Notes: generated from the letters alone by a model not told the origin. DNA of 64,000 nucleotides from Vagococcus martis (GCF_002026305.1 NZ_MVAB01000001.1:2370001-2434000), one strand, 5' to 3'. Shown: positions 53,026-63,298, counted from the stretch's first letter. A program made the numbers and translations.

Positions 53026-54191
53026 TGAGATATATTACAGCCGGTGAATCACATGGTCCTGAACTAACAGCAATCATTGAAGGACTTCCTGCAGGATTAC
53101 CTTTAACTGCAGATGACATAAACAAAGAATTAATTAGACGTCAAACAGGATACGGTCGTGGTGGGCGTATGCTTATTGAAACAGACCGTGTTAGAATCAC
53201 GTCAGGTTTACGTCACGGAAAAACATTAGGTTCTCCTATTACACTAGTCGTTGAAAACAAAGACTGGAAGAACTGGACAAAAGTTATGGGGATTGAAGAC
53301 GTGCCTGAAAAACAAAAGAAAATCCGTCGTGTCGCTAGACCTAGACCAGGACATGCTGACTTAGTTGGTGGCATGAAATACCACTTCAATGATTTAAGAA
53401 ACGTGTTAGAACGCTCGTCGGCACGAGAAACAACAATGCGAGTGGCAATCGGTGCAATCGCTAAAAAAATCCTTTCAGAATTAGACATTGACGTTGCTGG
53501 TCATGTTACCATGCTTGGTGGGATTAAAGCAACAGTGCCTGATGGCTTAACTGTCTCAGAAATTCGTGATATTTCAGAACAATCAGATGTGCGTGTGGTA
53601 GATGCCACGGTTGAACAAGAGATTCGTGACTTAATTGATGAAACAAAGAAAAAAGGTGACACAATTGGTGGCGTCGTTGAAGTATTAGTTGGTGGCGTTC
53701 CTGCAGGATTAGGAAGTTATGTCCAATGGGATCGAAAACTAGATGCCAAAATCGCACAAGCTGTCGTTAGTATTAACGCGTTTAAAGGTGCAGAGTTTGG
53801 CGTAGGCTTTGAAGCTGGTGTATTACCTGGTTCTCAAGTCATGGATGAAATTCTTTGGGATGAAAAAAATGGCTATACAAGACGTAGCAATAATTTAGGT
53901 GGTTTTGAAGGCGGTATGACAAACGGTGAGCCAATTGTTGTCCGTGGGGTGATGAAACCTATTCCGACTTTATACAAACCTCTGCAAAGTGTTGATATCG
54001 ACACAAAAGAGCCATACAAAGCAAGTATCGAACGCTCTGATAGTACAGCAGTTCCGGCTGCAAGTGTGGTAGCTGAAAATGTCGTAGCAACTGTTGTAGC
54101 AAATGAAATTCTTGAAAAATTTGAGAGTGATTCATTTGAAGAACTTGTTCAATCAGTAAAAGAATACAGAGAGTACACTAAAAACTTTTAG
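53025..54191 (+). CDS. aroC: Chorismate synthase
   Basis: FMN-dependent conversion of EPSP to chorismate. 388 aa; signatures [41 protein letters not shown] and [12 protein letters not shown] are present. The GTG start (53025) overlaps the aroB stop and has GAGGAGG 9 bp upstream. Confidence 0.97.
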   Translation: MRYITAGESHGPELTAIIEGLPAGLPLTADDINKELIRRQTGYGRGGRMLIETDRVRITSGLRHGKTLGSPITLVVENKDWKNWTKVMGIEDVPEKQKKIRRVARPRPGHADLVGGMKYHFNDLRNVLERSSARETTMRVAIGAIAKKILSELDIDVAGHVTMLGGIKATVPDGLTVSEIRDISEQSDVRVVDATVEQEIRDLIDETKKKGDTIGGVVEVLVGGVPAGLGSYVQWDRKLDAKIAQAVVSINAFKGAEFGVGFEAGVLPGSQVMDEILWDEKNGYTRRSNNLGGFEGGMTNGEPIVVRGVMKPIPTLYKPLQSVDIDTKEPYKASIERSDSTAVPAASVVAENVVATVVANEILEKFESDSFEELVQSVKEYREYTKNF

Positions 54192-54208
54192 TTGCTAGGA
54201 GGATGTGT

Positions 54209-55300
54209 ATGACTGGGAAAACAATCATGATTGTTGGTCTAGGATTAATCGGTGCTTCCTTGGCTAAATGTATAAAAATTGACCATCCTGAAGCTAATGT
54301 TATTGGTTGGGATTATTCTGATAGCACAAAACTAATTGCTAAAAAAATTGGCATTGTAGACGAGATTCCTCATTCATTTGAAGAGGGTGCCAAAATGTCA
54401 GATGTCATTATTTTAGCCACACCTGTGTCAATTTCAATTGACTATTTAAATCAACTAGCATCACTTCAATTAAAAGAAAACCTCTTAGTGAGTGACACAG
54501 CTAGTACCAAAAAAGACATTATGCAACAAGCCAAAGAGATGCCGTTTGACTTTATTGGTGCTCACCCAATGGCAGGTTCACACAAGTCTGGTGTCACAGC
54601 CGCTGATGAGAACTTATTTGAAAATGCTTATTTTATTATAACGAACGATCGACACATAAACCGTGTGGAGGAGTTAACACAACTATACAGCGGAACTCAT
54701 GCCAAATATGTGGAACTAACATCTGATGAGCACGATGAAATCACAGCGATGTTATCCCATTTGCCACATATTATCGCATCAGGTTTAGTCAATCAAGCCG
54801 ATGACTTTAATCAAGAGCACCCACGAGCCAAACAATTAGCCGCTGGAGGATTTCGTGATATTACTAGGATTGCCTCATCAGACCCGAAAATGTGGACGGA
54901 TATCTTAATGAGTAATCGCACCACACTTGTACAAGAGCTTGATGATTGGCAAAAGCAAATGAGTCAAGTGAAACAGTGGTTATTAAGTAAAGACTCTGAT
55001 GCCATTTATGATTTTTTTGAACGGGCAAAAGAAACCCGTGATCAACTTCCAATCCACCAAAAAGGGTCAATCCCGGCATTTTACGATTTATTTGTGGACG
55101 TGCCGGATAAACCTGGGATTATTGCTGAAGTAACGGGGATTTTAGGAGAAGCCAATATCTCAATCATCAACTTAAAAATATTAGAAACACGAGAAGACAT
55201 TATCGGTGTGCTGCAGGTTAGTTTTAAAAATGACCATGACTTATTGCAAGCAAAAGAATGCATTGAAACACACACAGATTATGTCTGTCGAACACAATAG
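54209..55300 (+). CDS. tyrA: Prephenate dehydrogenase with ACT domain
   Basis: NAD-dependent oxidative decarboxylation of prephenate to 4-hydroxyphenylpyruvate for Tyr synthesis. About 363 aa: Rossmann [13 protein letters not shown] at the N-terminus, the substrate region [16 protein letters not shown], and a C-terminal ACT domain (about 295-363, [20 protein letters not shown]) likely for Tyr feedback. The ATG at 54209 has AGGAGG 6 bp upstream; the in-frame ATG at 54203 abuts it. Confidence 0.95.
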   Translation: MTGKTIMIVGLGLIGASLAKCIKIDHPEANVIGWDYSDSTKLIAKKIGIVDEIPHSFEEGAKMSDVIILATPVSISIDYLNQLASLQLKENLLVSDTASTKKDIMQQAKEMPFDFIGAHPMAGSHKSGVTAADENLFENAYFIITNDRHINRVEELTQLYSGTHAKYVELTSDEHDEITAMLSHLPHIIASGLVNQADDFNQEHPRAKQLAAGGFRDITRIASSDPKMWTDILMSNRTTLVQELDDWQKQMSQVKQWLLSKDSDAIYDFFERAKETRDQLPIHQKGSIPAFYDLFVDVPDKPGIIAEVTGILGEANISIINLKILETREDIIGVLQVSFKNDHDLLQAKECIETHTDYVCRTQ

Positions 55301-55314
55301 GAGGAAATGACATT

Positions 55315-56601
55315 ATGAAATTAATCTCAGCTAGTCCATTAAATGGAACCATTCACGTTCCTGCTGATAAATCTATTTCACATCGAAGCATTATGTTTGG
55401 TGCGATTTCAGAAGGTACCACAACCATCAAAAACTTCTTACGAGGAGAAGATTGTTTAAGTACACTTAACGCATTTAAAAGTTTAGGTGTGCCAATCACA
55501 GATGATGGTGAAACCATTCGTGTAACAGGTGTAGGCTTTGATGGTCTAAAAAAACCAGCTACATCACTTGATTTAGGTAATTCTGGTACCACCATTCGTT
55601 TGATGATGGGAATTTTGGCGAAACAGTCATTCGACACCGTTTTATTTGGTGACGAGTACTTAAACAAACGCCCAATGAATCGCGTCATGTTACCACTTAA
55701 TCAAATGAATGCTAATCTATCTGGGCATGATAATAGTGAATATCCTCCTATTCATATTTCAGCTAATAATCAACTAACACCAATCACTTATCACATGCCA
55801 GTAGCAAGTGCTCAAGTGAAATCTGCTATCTTGTTTGCAGCCTTGCAAGCTGATGGTGAGACAACCATTATCGAAAAAGAACCGACTAGAAATCACACTG
55901 AAGAGATGATTCGTCAATTTGGTGGGACGATCACAACAGATGGAAAAGACATTCGTATGACAGGTCCACAACGATTAGTTGGACAAAACGTTACTGTGCC
56001 TGGTGATATTTCATCTGCAGCGTTCTTTTTAGTTGCCGGAGCTATTGTGCCAAATAGTGACATAGTGCTTAAAAACGTGGGGGTTAACCCAACGAGAACA
56101 GGGATTCTAGATGTTTTAGAAGAGATGAATGCCGATGTGGTGATTAGTGAAGAAGATCATGCTAACCAATCAGCCACCATCACTGTCAAAACAAGTAATT
56201 TAACTTCTACAATAGTTGGTGGGGATATTATTCCTCGTTTGATTGATGAAATTCCCATTATTGCGTTACTTGCAACACAAGCAAATGGTCAAACAATCAT
56301 TAAAAATGCTGAAGAACTAAAAGTAAAAGAAACCAATCGTATTGACGCAACAGCTGAAGAATTAAGAAAACTTGGTGCAGATATCAAGCCAACAGAAGAT
56401 GGGTTAATCATCAATGGCCCATGTCAATTGCACGGTGGAAAAGTATCTAGTCGAGGGGATCATCGTATAGGGATGATGCTTCAAATCGCTGCGTTACTAA
56501 CTGATGAAGAAGTCATTATGGAAAAATCAGAAGCTGTCTCAGTATCGTATCCCAATTTTTTTGATGACGTCTATCAATTAAGAAAAACAAGGAGGGGCTA
56601 A
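55315..56601 (+). CDS. aroA: 3-phosphoshikimate 1-carboxyvinyltransferase (EPSP synthase)
   Basis: Adds the enolpyruvyl group of PEP to shikimate-3-phosphate. 428 aa: [19 protein letters not shown] (about 15-33), [15 protein letters not shown] (about 93), [12 protein letters not shown] and the C-terminal [17 protein letters not shown] precedes the ATG. The sequence around the glyphosate-site loop reads [12 protein letters not shown] make no claim about class I or II sensitivity. Confidence 0.97.
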   Translation: MKLISASPLNGTIHVPADKSISHRSIMFGAISEGTTTIKNFLRGEDCLSTLNAFKSLGVPITDDGETIRVTGVGFDGLKKPATSLDLGNSGTTIRLMMGILAKQSFDTVLFGDEYLNKRPMNRVMLPLNQMNANLSGHDNSEYPPIHISANNQLTPITYHMPVASAQVKSAILFAALQADGETTIIEKEPTRNHTEEMIRQFGGTITTDGKDIRMTGPQRLVGQNVTVPGDISSAAFFLVAGAIVPNSDIVLKNVGVNPTRTGILDVLEEMNADVVISEEDHANQSATITVKTSNLTSTIVGGDIIPRLIDEIPIIALLATQANGQTIIKNAEELKVKETNRIDATAEELRKLGADIKPTEDGLIINGPCQLHGGKVSSRGDHRIGMMLQIAALLTDEEVIMEKSEAVSVSYPNFFDDVYQLRKTRRG

Positions 56602-56602
56602 T

Positions 56603-57106
56603 ATGACGATTGTCTTAATCGGTTTTATGGGTGCCGGAAAAACAACAGTAGGAAAAATTTTAGCTCAAAAAACAAGTAGTAAACAAGTTGATTTAGATAA
56701 ATACATCGTTGATAAAATTAATATGCCAATATCTGAGTATTTTGATAAATATGGAGTAGAAGCATTTCGAACATTAGAAACACAAATTTTAAAAGAACAT
56801 GTTAATTTCCCAGGTATTGTCTCGCCTGGCGGTGGCGTTATTTTAAAAGAGGAAAATCAAGCCATTTTAAGAAATATGCCATTAGTTGTTTATTTACAAA
56901 CAAATTTAGATGAGTTGCTAAACCGTATCGAACATGACTATGAAAATTATCGTCCGCTGATTGATGATAAAACGGTTGACGAGATAAGAGAAATCTATTT
57001 GCCAAGAGTACCCCTTTACGAAGACATTGCACATCATACTATCAATACAACAGATAAAACGCCGGAACAAATTGCAGATATGATTTTAGCATTGGTAGGT
57101 GATTAA
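56603..57106 (+). CDS. aroK: Shikimate kinase
   Basis: 167-aa P-loop kinase phosphorylating shikimate. GFMGAGKTTVGKILA (Walker A), DLDKYI (Asp for substrate), FRTLETQIL and VSPGGGVIL are visible. It starts 1 bp after aroA and its stop abuts the pheA start. Confidence 0.96.
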   Translation: MTIVLIGFMGAGKTTVGKILAQKTSSKQVDLDKYIVDKINMPISEYFDKYGVEAFRTLETQILKEHVNFPGIVSPGGGVILKEENQAILRNMPLVVYLQTNLDELLNRIEHDYENYRPLIDDKTVDEIREIYLPRVPLYEDIAHHTINTTDKTPEQIADMILALVGD

Positions 57107-57934
57107 ATGGAAGTTGGCTATTTAGGTCCTAAAAATTCATTTACTTATAAGGCAGCCTCTTATTATTTCGATGATAGCTCATTACAACCCTATTCGAGTA
57201 TTACCAGCTGCCTAAACGCCTTAACACATATGCAAGTAGATTATGTGGTTGTTCCAATAGAAAATTCGTTGGAGGGTTCAGTGCATACTAGCATAGATGG
57301 GCTGTTTCACCACAAAGATATCAAAGTATATAAAGAAATTATTCTTCCTATAAAACAAAACTTATTAGTCAATGACTTGACGATAGTGCCTGAAAAAATA
57401 CTCTCTCACCCTCAAGCTATCGCTCAATCACAACACTTTTTAGAAACATGTTATCCGAATGTATTGATTGAGCAAGTACCATCTACCACTTTTGCGGCCG
57501 AATACGTCGCTGGACATCCAGATGAATCAGTTGGAGCGATTGCCTCAAAAGAAGCAGCAGAAGAATATGGCTTAGAAATTTTATCAGAAAATATCCAAGA
57601 TAATCGATTTAATCAAACGCGTTTTTGGTTATTAGGAAAACAACCATTCAAAATTGATGATTCTAATATACAGAAATTAAGTTTGTTTATCACGTTACCT
57701 AAGAATACACCTGGAATTTTACATAAAGTCCTTTCTGCGTTTGCTTGGCGTGAAATTGATTTAAGCAAAATAGAGTCAAGACCACTAAAGACAGAGTTAG
57801 GTGAATATTATTTTATTATTGACGTCATCATTCAGGATAATATCCCTCTAGTTGAACACGCATTAGAAGAAATCACGCTATTAGGTGTGACTTACCAGCA
57901 TCTAGGCTGCTACTCAATTGTTATAAAGGAGTGA
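57107..57934 (+). CDS. pheA: Prephenate dehydratase
   Basis: Converts prephenate to phenylpyruvate. 275 aa: GYLGPKNSFTYKAA at the N-terminus, VVPIENSLEGSVHTSIDGL, NRFNQTRFWLLG and a C-terminal ACT domain (about 190-275, LFITLPKNTPGILHKVLSAFAWREIDLSKIESRP with the Phe-site ESRP). No fused chorismate mutase. Last gene of the aro operon; no gap to aroK and 5 bp before the next ABC gene, so that gene may be co-transcribed. Confidence 0.95.
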   Translation: MEVGYLGPKNSFTYKAASYYFDDSSLQPYSSITSCLNALTHMQVDYVVVPIENSLEGSVHTSIDGLFHHKDIKVYKEIILPIKQNLLVNDLTIVPEKILSHPQAIAQSQHFLETCYPNVLIEQVPSTTFAAEYVAGHPDESVGAIASKEAAEEYGLEILSENIQDNRFNQTRFWLLGKQPFKIDDSNIQKLSLFITLPKNTPGILHKVLSAFAWREIDLSKIESRPLKTELGEYYFIIDVIIQDNIPLVEHALEEITLLGVTYQHLGCYSIVIKE

Positions 57935-57939
57935 AGTAA

Positions 57940-58725
57940 GTGTTAATTAATTGCCAAAACGTGTCATTTATAAGAGAAAAAGAATGTATCTTACAAGAAA
58001 TAAATTGGCAAATGAGTCCAGGGGAGAACTGGGTCATTTTAGGGTTAAATGGGTCTGGGAAAACAACGCTTTTAAAAATGATAACGGGATATAATTGGCC
58101 TTCAAATGGCGAATTAACAGTTCTTGGTGAAACGTTTGGAAAGACATCCATCCCTGATTTAAAGAAAAAAATAGGGTGGGTCAGCTCAGACTTAAAACAT
58201 CGAATTAATTCTAATGATGTATCTGAAAACATTGTCTTAAGTGGCAAGTTTGCAAGTATTGGAATTTGGGAGAAAACAACCAAAGATGAGGAAGACCTAG
58301 CCAAACACATTCTAATTCGATGTGGTGGTAAAGCGTTGATTGGTAAGAAGTTCGGTATACTGTCACAAGGTCAACAGCAAATTGTGCTAATTGCTAGAGC
58401 GTTGATGGCTAAGCCTGAACTACTGATATTTGATGAACCTTGTAATGGACTTGATTTGTTTGCAAGACAATCCATGTTAGATAGAATTGATCACATCGCA
58501 CAAGAAAAACAAACGAAAGGGTTAATCTTTGTTACTCATTATATAGAAGAAATTCCAGCAAGTTTTGACCATATATTATTACTTAAAGATGGAAAAATAT
58601 TTGCAAAAGGATTAAAATCAGACGTCTTAACGCCTGATTTGTTAACACGATTTTATGACAATGCTGTTGAGGTCATTAAATTACCAGATAATCGACTAAC
58701 CATTATACCAAAAAGTTCTAAGTGA
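57940..58725 (+). CDS. Stand-alone ABC ATPase (YlmA-like)
   Basis: 261-aa ABC ATP-binding protein: Walker A GLNGSGKTTLLKMI (about 35), signature GILSQGQQQIVLIARAL, Walker B LLIFDEPCNGLD and switch FVTHYIEEI. This resembles the YlmA/ModF type that lacks a linked permease. The GTG start has AAAGGAG 7 bp upstream, overlapping the pheA end. Co-transcription with the aro genes is plausible but a functional link is not evident. Confidence 0.85.
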   Translation: MLINCQNVSFIREKECILQEINWQMSPGENWVILGLNGSGKTTLLKMITGYNWPSNGELTVLGETFGKTSIPDLKKKIGWVSSDLKHRINSNDVSENIVLSGKFASIGIWEKTTKDEEDLAKHILIRCGGKALIGKKFGILSQGQQQIVLIARALMAKPELLIFDEPCNGLDLFARQSMLDRIDHIAQEKQTKGLIFVTHYIEEIPASFDHILLLKDGKIFAKGLKSDVLTPDLLTRFYDNAVEVIKLPDNRLTIIPKSSK

Positions 58726-58747
58726 TTACTTCAGAGCTTTTTATTTT
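58710..58747 (+). terminator. Terminator after the ABC ATPase
   Basis: AAAAGTTCTAAGT pairs imperfectly with ACTTCAGAGCTTTT, followed by T-rich DNA; it overlaps the stop codon. Confidence 0.55.
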
Positions 58748-59176
58748 GTTGTCGTTAGGAAGAGTGGTGTATTATCTTGTCGATAGAAAATTATTTTAAG
58801 TTGGTTTACATAATATATATTAAACGAAGTTGGTTTTAAGAGCTTTAAATACTTAAAAGTGATTAACTATCAATGAAACTTACTTTAAAATCATTTGACA
58901 CACATGCATTTAGTTATAACTTTTCATTAATTCATTTGATATGTGTTTCGATGACCAATCTAAATTCTTTAACCCAGTTACATATATAGATAATCATAAT
59001 TAAAATATTCGCTACAAAAGTTTTAATTTATTCAAACTTAGACAAATCATTAATCAACTAATAATTTAAGTTCATACAATTCATATTTATAAATAAATTT
59101 ACCAGATCAGTTTAATCATTTTATGAACTGGCTTAATAACATCATTACTTAAATATACTATGGCTTTGTTTTTACC
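58748..59176. other. Long AT-rich noncoding region left of the dif-like site
   Basis: About 430 bp without a credible gene or ribosome site. It contains scattered TTAA-rich words and a weak CAGTT / AACTG pairing near 59113-59135. Its position between an operon end and the dif-like site suggests a non-transcribed spacer. Confidence 0.4.
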
Positions 59177-59204
59177 TTTCTTGAAAGTATTATCTTTCCG
59201 GAAA
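59177..59204. other. dif: dif-like chromosome dimer resolution site
   Basis: TTTCTTGAAAG (59177-59187), 6-bp centre TATTAT, CTTTCCGGAAA (59194-59204): the 11-6-11 layout of dif sites. The arms are inverted repeats with two differences. From memory it resembles the difSL site (TTTCTTGAAA... and TTTCCGAAAA-type arms) of streptococci and lactococci that is acted on by XerS. It lies about 100 bp upstream of xerS, as in those species. Confidence 0.75.
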
Positions 59205-59305
59205 ACTAGACCTAATCAATAAAATAACAAAATAAATTATATTTTATTGACATTTTTATATTAAAAGTATATTATTAATACAAACATATGTTTGGAGGTT
59301 TAGTT

Positions 59306-60385
59306 ATGTCACAAGAAAAAAATATTACACGATTGGAATATGAATTGAAATCTCTCCCCTTTTTTATTCAAGAATATATCGAAAAAAAGCGGATTGTGCC
59401 CTATTCTGTCACTACTTTATATGAATACGCAAAAGAATACCGACGTTTCTTTGAATGGTTAAAACAAGAAGCCATTATGTCAAACGACCTCTCTTCTATC
59501 TCGTTACAAGATTTACGAAACTTAACAGAGCGTGACGTTGAATTATATAAAGGATTTTTGTTAGCCTCTCCTCGTTTAGGGACGACGGCTGACGGTCAAT
59601 TAAGAAGTCACGTCAGTATTCAACGTTCGATCACGGCATTAAAGTCACTCTTTCATTTTTTAGCAACGCAGACTGCTGATGAAAATGGTGCGACTTACCT
59701 ATCTCATAATATTATGGATAAAGTTGATAATGTTAAAACTGGTCGAACCCTTCAAGATCGGTCACGATCGATTGAAAATAAACTATTTATTGGTGATGAG
59801 TCGCTTGATTTTATTGAATTTATTGATTCAACCTATGAAAAAACGCTACAAAGTCATCAAGCAAAAAGTGCATTTTATCGTAATAAAGACCGTGACATTG
59901 CGATTATCGCCTTATTCCTAGGAACTGGTATGCGTCTTTCTGAATTAGTGAACATGAAAGTATCTGATTTAGATGTTTTAAATATGGAAGCAACCGTGAT
60001 TCGAAAAGGAGGTTTCAAAGATACAACCATGATTTCATCTATTTTTATGCCATACATCACGCAATATTTAGATAACAGAGAAAAATTATATCATCCTGAA
60101 AGCAGTGAAAAAAGTCTGTTTTTATCGTTTTACCGAGGATCAGCTCAACGAATTGATCAATCTACGGTAGAAAAACTGGTTGGAAAATACAGTAGTGTGT
60201 TTAAAACCCGTGTGACGCCACATAAACTTAGACACACTGTCGGCACACAGCTCTACAAAAAAACCAATAGTTTGCTAACTGTTTCCCACCAACTAGGACA
60301 AACAGGAACAAGTGCCACAGCGATTTATACGCACATCATCGATGAAGAAAAACGTGAAGCCATCAATGATTTATGGACGAATTAA
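59306..60385 (+). CDS. xerS: Tyrosine recombinase XerS
   Basis: 359-aa recombinase matching XerS more than XerC or XerD: the long N-terminal core-binding region with VPYSVTTLYEYAKEYRRFFEWL, then NKDRDIAIIALFLGTGMRLSELVN (Arg I), VIRKGGFKD (Lys), RVTPHKLRHTVGTQLY (His-x-x-Arg) and IYTHI (Tyr nucleophile). The usual H of LGH is Gln here (SHQLGQ). XerS alone resolves chromosome dimers in streptococci and lactococci. ATG 59306 is chosen because GGAGG (59294-59298) is 7 bp away; the in-frame ATG at 59288 precedes that site. Confidence 0.92.
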   Translation: MSQEKNITRLEYELKSLPFFIQEYIEKKRIVPYSVTTLYEYAKEYRRFFEWLKQEAIMSNDLSSISLQDLRNLTERDVELYKGFLLASPRLGTTADGQLRSHVSIQRSITALKSLFHFLATQTADENGATYLSHNIMDKVDNVKTGRTLQDRSRSIENKLFIGDESLDFIEFIDSTYEKTLQSHQAKSAFYRNKDRDIAIIALFLGTGMRLSELVNMKVSDLDVLNMEATVIRKGGFKDTTMISSIFMPYITQYLDNREKLYHPESSEKSLFLSFYRGSAQRIDQSTVEKLVGKYSSVFKTRVTPHKLRHTVGTQLYKKTNSLLTVSHQLGQTGTSATAIYTHIIDEEKREAINDLWTN

Positions 60386-60420
60386 GCCATTCAACTAAAA
60401 ATGAATGGCTTTTATTTTTT
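60384..60420 (+). terminator. xerS terminator
   Basis: AAGCCATTCA / TGAATGGCTT (60384-60393, 60402-60411), perfect 10-bp stem with a T-rich tail. Confidence 0.85.
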
Positions 60421-60501
60421 ATTTATCAAAAATTCGCCTATTTATTATATATGTTTGCTATACTTATTTTTATGACGTTATTAGTATAAAGGAGTTTTGA
60501 T

Positions 60502-61689
60502 ATGTCCAACAAAAAATATGAAATTGAAGTGCCTGCCCCTTTACTCGACTCTATAAAGGGATCGGATGATATGGTTCAAATTAGACGCGAATCGACTAAA
60601 TTAATTATTGAAAAACCAACTAACTATAAGAATAATGAATCTGTGTCATTACGGTACTTTATTTACCCGTCGATTGTTGTGACAGTTATTTTTTTCTTAT
60701 CCGTTATGACGAGAAAAATGTCGCAAGTTCCACTTACAGGTAATGTTTCGATAGCCAGTCACTTGATTTATCTTGGATTGATTAGTGGCATGTGCTCATT
60801 TACTTATTTTTTTATAAAAGGCAAAAAAAATCCTAAAAATAAATCAACACAAGATATTTACTGGCGTAATGTACCGACTATTATCTTTTCGTTTACTGTC
60901 ACACTTGCGTTATTATTATCAGCGTTCTTTTGGATGATTAGTAAGTTATTTGTCGGGGCAAGTTTTGATGTATTAACAGCAGGGGCTGTGTTTTTCTTTT
61001 TTGCCTGTGTGATTAACTATTACATGATTTATTCAGCCAATATTTTCACCTCATCCATGATTGTCTCCTTACTTATCTCCGTTATTATGGGTGGTGTATT
61101 CTTTGCAATGCTAACTAACAGTCAGAGTAAGTGGTGGCAATACAATTTTAGCTATCTTGGTACAAATGATGTCGTTCGTAGTTGGCCGTTTAACCTAACG
61201 CTAATACTCGCTTCACTTCTCATGATTGCTTTAGTCGATTATTTGTTTGTTAGTCTCAATAACCATGGCTACAAAGGAAAAGGTATCGCAACCTTACGTA
61301 TTCTAATGACGATGCTATCACTTTCGCTTGGTGGAGTTGGATTCTTCCCTAACAATAAAGGTGTGTGGCACGAGATGCACAATAGAGCAGCTAACTTGAT
61401 GGTGCTGATCATTATCCTCTTAATTATCGGGATTAAATGGTTGCTACCAAAAGTAACCAAAGAGTTTTTAATTGTTTCCTATGCAATAGCAATTTGTTTA
61501 GTCGTCTCAAACTTTTTATTTGAAACAATTGGTTATCTATCACTCACAGTATTTGAGATTATAGCGTTTGGCTTAGCGTTTAGTTGGATACTTTTACTAC
61601 TACAACAAATCAACCGCCTAACGTCTTACGATGATGATGTCATTTTGATTAATTTAAAGGATATAACACAAAAAGAAGTGGAGAAATAA
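60502..61689 (+). CDS. Polytopic membrane protein, DUF998-like
   Basis: 395-aa protein. A 50-residue hydrophilic N-terminus (YEIEVPAPLLDSIKGSDDMVQIRRESTKLIIEKP) looks like a small AbrB-like or beta domain, followed by about ten TM helices. The FSYLGTNDVVRSWPFNLTLIL and HNRAANLMVL segments fit the DUF998 family of unknown function. AAAGGAG precedes the ATG. It is monocistronic between xerS and the convergent aspartate decarboxylase gene. Confidence 0.75.
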   Translation: MSNKKYEIEVPAPLLDSIKGSDDMVQIRRESTKLIIEKPTNYKNNESVSLRYFIYPSIVVTVIFFLSVMTRKMSQVPLTGNVSIASHLIYLGLISGMCSFTYFFIKGKKNPKNKSTQDIYWRNVPTIIFSFTVTLALLLSAFFWMISKLFVGASFDVLTAGAVFFFFACVINYYMIYSANIFTSSMIVSLLISVIMGGVFFAMLTNSQSKWWQYNFSYLGTNDVVRSWPFNLTLILASLLMIALVDYLFVSLNNHGYKGKGIATLRILMTMLSLSLGGVGFFPNNKGVWHEMHNRAANLMVLIIILLIIGIKWLLPKVTKEFLIVSYAIAICLVVSNFLFETIGYLSLTVFEIIAFGLAFSWILLLLQQINRLTSYDDDVILINLKDITQKEVEK

Positions 61690-61712
61690 ATCCCCACTTC
61701 TTTTTTTATTGA
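61673..61712. terminator. Bidirectional terminator
   Basis: AAGAAGTGG / CCACTTCTT (61673-61681, 61694-61702), extended by GA / TC with one mismatch, with T-runs on both strands; it overlaps the 3' ends of both convergent genes. Confidence 0.8.
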
Positions 61713-63298
61713 TTCTTTTTAAATGTTTGATAATAATCATTCAACAATTCAAGCATTTGTAAGCCAATTTGTTGGTAATCTTTCGTTGGCAAGTTGGCTT
61801 CAGATACTCTTAAATCACCAGGATTAGCACCAAATCCAACCCCATCCATCAATACAATCCCATTTTTCTGAGCGAGATTGACAAGGAAATCAATTTGTTC
61901 ATAGTGTTCCATCAAATAGTTTTTAAAATCTATGCCATATCTTTCCTCAGCTAAGTGATAGATGTTGATCATTGAATAATATTTCGCATTTTTTTCGCTC
62001 TCATCTTTTTGATAGTTTAGCGCAGCATGAAGGTTTTCATAGCGTTCATTCACGAGTTTTTTTGATGCTTCTATATATGAATCTTCCTCATTTTTCACAA
62101 CCAAATGAGTTAAACTAAACAAGGCTTCCATTATTTGAGATGGTGTAGACAAACCAGCAATATGATATAGCCCGATTGAGCGACTATCAGCTACCATACG
62201 ATTGATAAAGCTCATTTCTTGAGTGTCCATCACAACTAAATTATAGCGTTTATTTAATTCCTCGTGCTCTTCATCAGATAAATTAGCAATTAGTTTATCA
62301 AACACGTTCTCTTTGTTTAATGCTATCACACCTAATCGCCAACCAGTTGCCCCAAATAGTTTTGAATAAGAGTAAACCAGCAATGTGTTAAATGGGCAAA
62401 CTGAATACACCGTTTGAAAATCTTCTACAAAAGTACCATACACATCATCTGTAATAATCATCAAGTCTGGATTATTCTCAACTGCTTTTTTTATCTCTGC
62501 TAAACTGGTATCATTTAACGCTTTGGAACCAGGATTACTTGGATTTACTAAGAAAAATGCTTTTAATTCAGGATCATTTAACTTTTGGATAGTGTCGGCA
62601 TCTATTTCCCAATTATTTTCTTCTTTTGAAGATAAATCCACTTCTACTAGTTCATAGTCATTTAAAACAGGGATTTGAAGATACGGCGTAAAAATTGGTG
62701 TGTTAATCGCAATTTTATCTCCAGGACGAATCAATTTATTTTCTCTTAATGATTGGAATGTGTAAACAATCGCGGCACTTCCTCCTTCAGTTGGAAAAAG
62801 AGTGGTATCATTAGCCAAATCAACCCCATTGTACAAAACACTTTGTAGATAGTGATTTAAAATAACTTCTGTATTGTTTAAAACGCGATTTGGTGAAGGA
62901 TAGAGATTACCAAGTACACCATCTACAAATTCTTTCACTACCTCATCAAGGTTTAGTGATAAATCATTTTTTAGATAGTCTAAACACGTCATCAAAAAGT
63001 CATCCGTTTCGTTATTATTAGGATCTAAGAAAGAGATAAAACGATTAGAAATACCATCAAGTTCGGTGTACCCAACTAAATCGCCATCAGAAATCGTTCT
63101 TTCTGATTCTTCTATCCCAAATTCTAACAGTCTAGAAAAGGCTAAACGTGCTTTTTTATTTATCCAATTTGGGTTTCCTCGTCCAGCATTTAAATAAGGA
63201 TTGCCTTTAGTATTTTCTTTTGCGAGTTCTACCATTTTTTCACTAATTTCAAACGCTCCAAGTTTTTCAATTTTCTTTTCGTCTGTTTTGTTTATCAT
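61706..63298 (-). CDS. aspD: Aspartate 4-decarboxylase (bifunctional with aspartate transaminase)
   Basis: 530-aa PLP enzyme that converts Asp to Ala and CO2. The N-terminal region (LNAGRGNPNWINKKARLAFSRLL) and full length match the AspD subgroup of fold-type I aminotransferases. The PLP lysine is in YSYSKLFGATGWRLG (about 315) with DDVYGTF before it and the Arg in NPGDLRVSEANLP near the C-terminus. GGAGGAG precedes the ATG. The usual partner AspT (aspartate:alanine exchanger) is not next to it in the visible region. Confidence 0.92.
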   Translation of the reverse strand: MINKTDEKKIEKLGAFEISEKMVELAKENTKGNPYLNAGRGNPNWINKKARLAFSRLLEFGIEESERTISDGDLVGYTELDGISNRFISFLDPNNNETDDFLMTCLDYLKNDLSLNLDEVVKEFVDGVLGNLYPSPNRVLNNTEVILNHYLQSVLYNGVDLANDTTLFPTEGGSAAIVYTFQSLRENKLIRPGDKIAINTPIFTPYLQIPVLNDYELVEVDLSSKEENNWEIDADTIQKLNDPELKAFFLVNPSNPGSKALNDTSLAEIKKAVENNPDLMIITDDVYGTFVEDFQTVYSVCPFNTLLVYSYSKLFGATGWRLGVIALNKENVFDKLIANLSDEEHEELNKRYNLVVMDTQEMSFINRMVADSRSIGLYHIAGLSTPSQIMEALFSLTHLVVKNEEDSYIEASKKLVNERYENLHAALNYQKDESEKNAKYYSMINIYHLAEERYGIDFKNYLMEHYEQIDFLVNLAQKNGIVLMDGVGFGANPGDLRVSEANLPTKDYQQIGLQMLELLNDYYQTFKKNQ

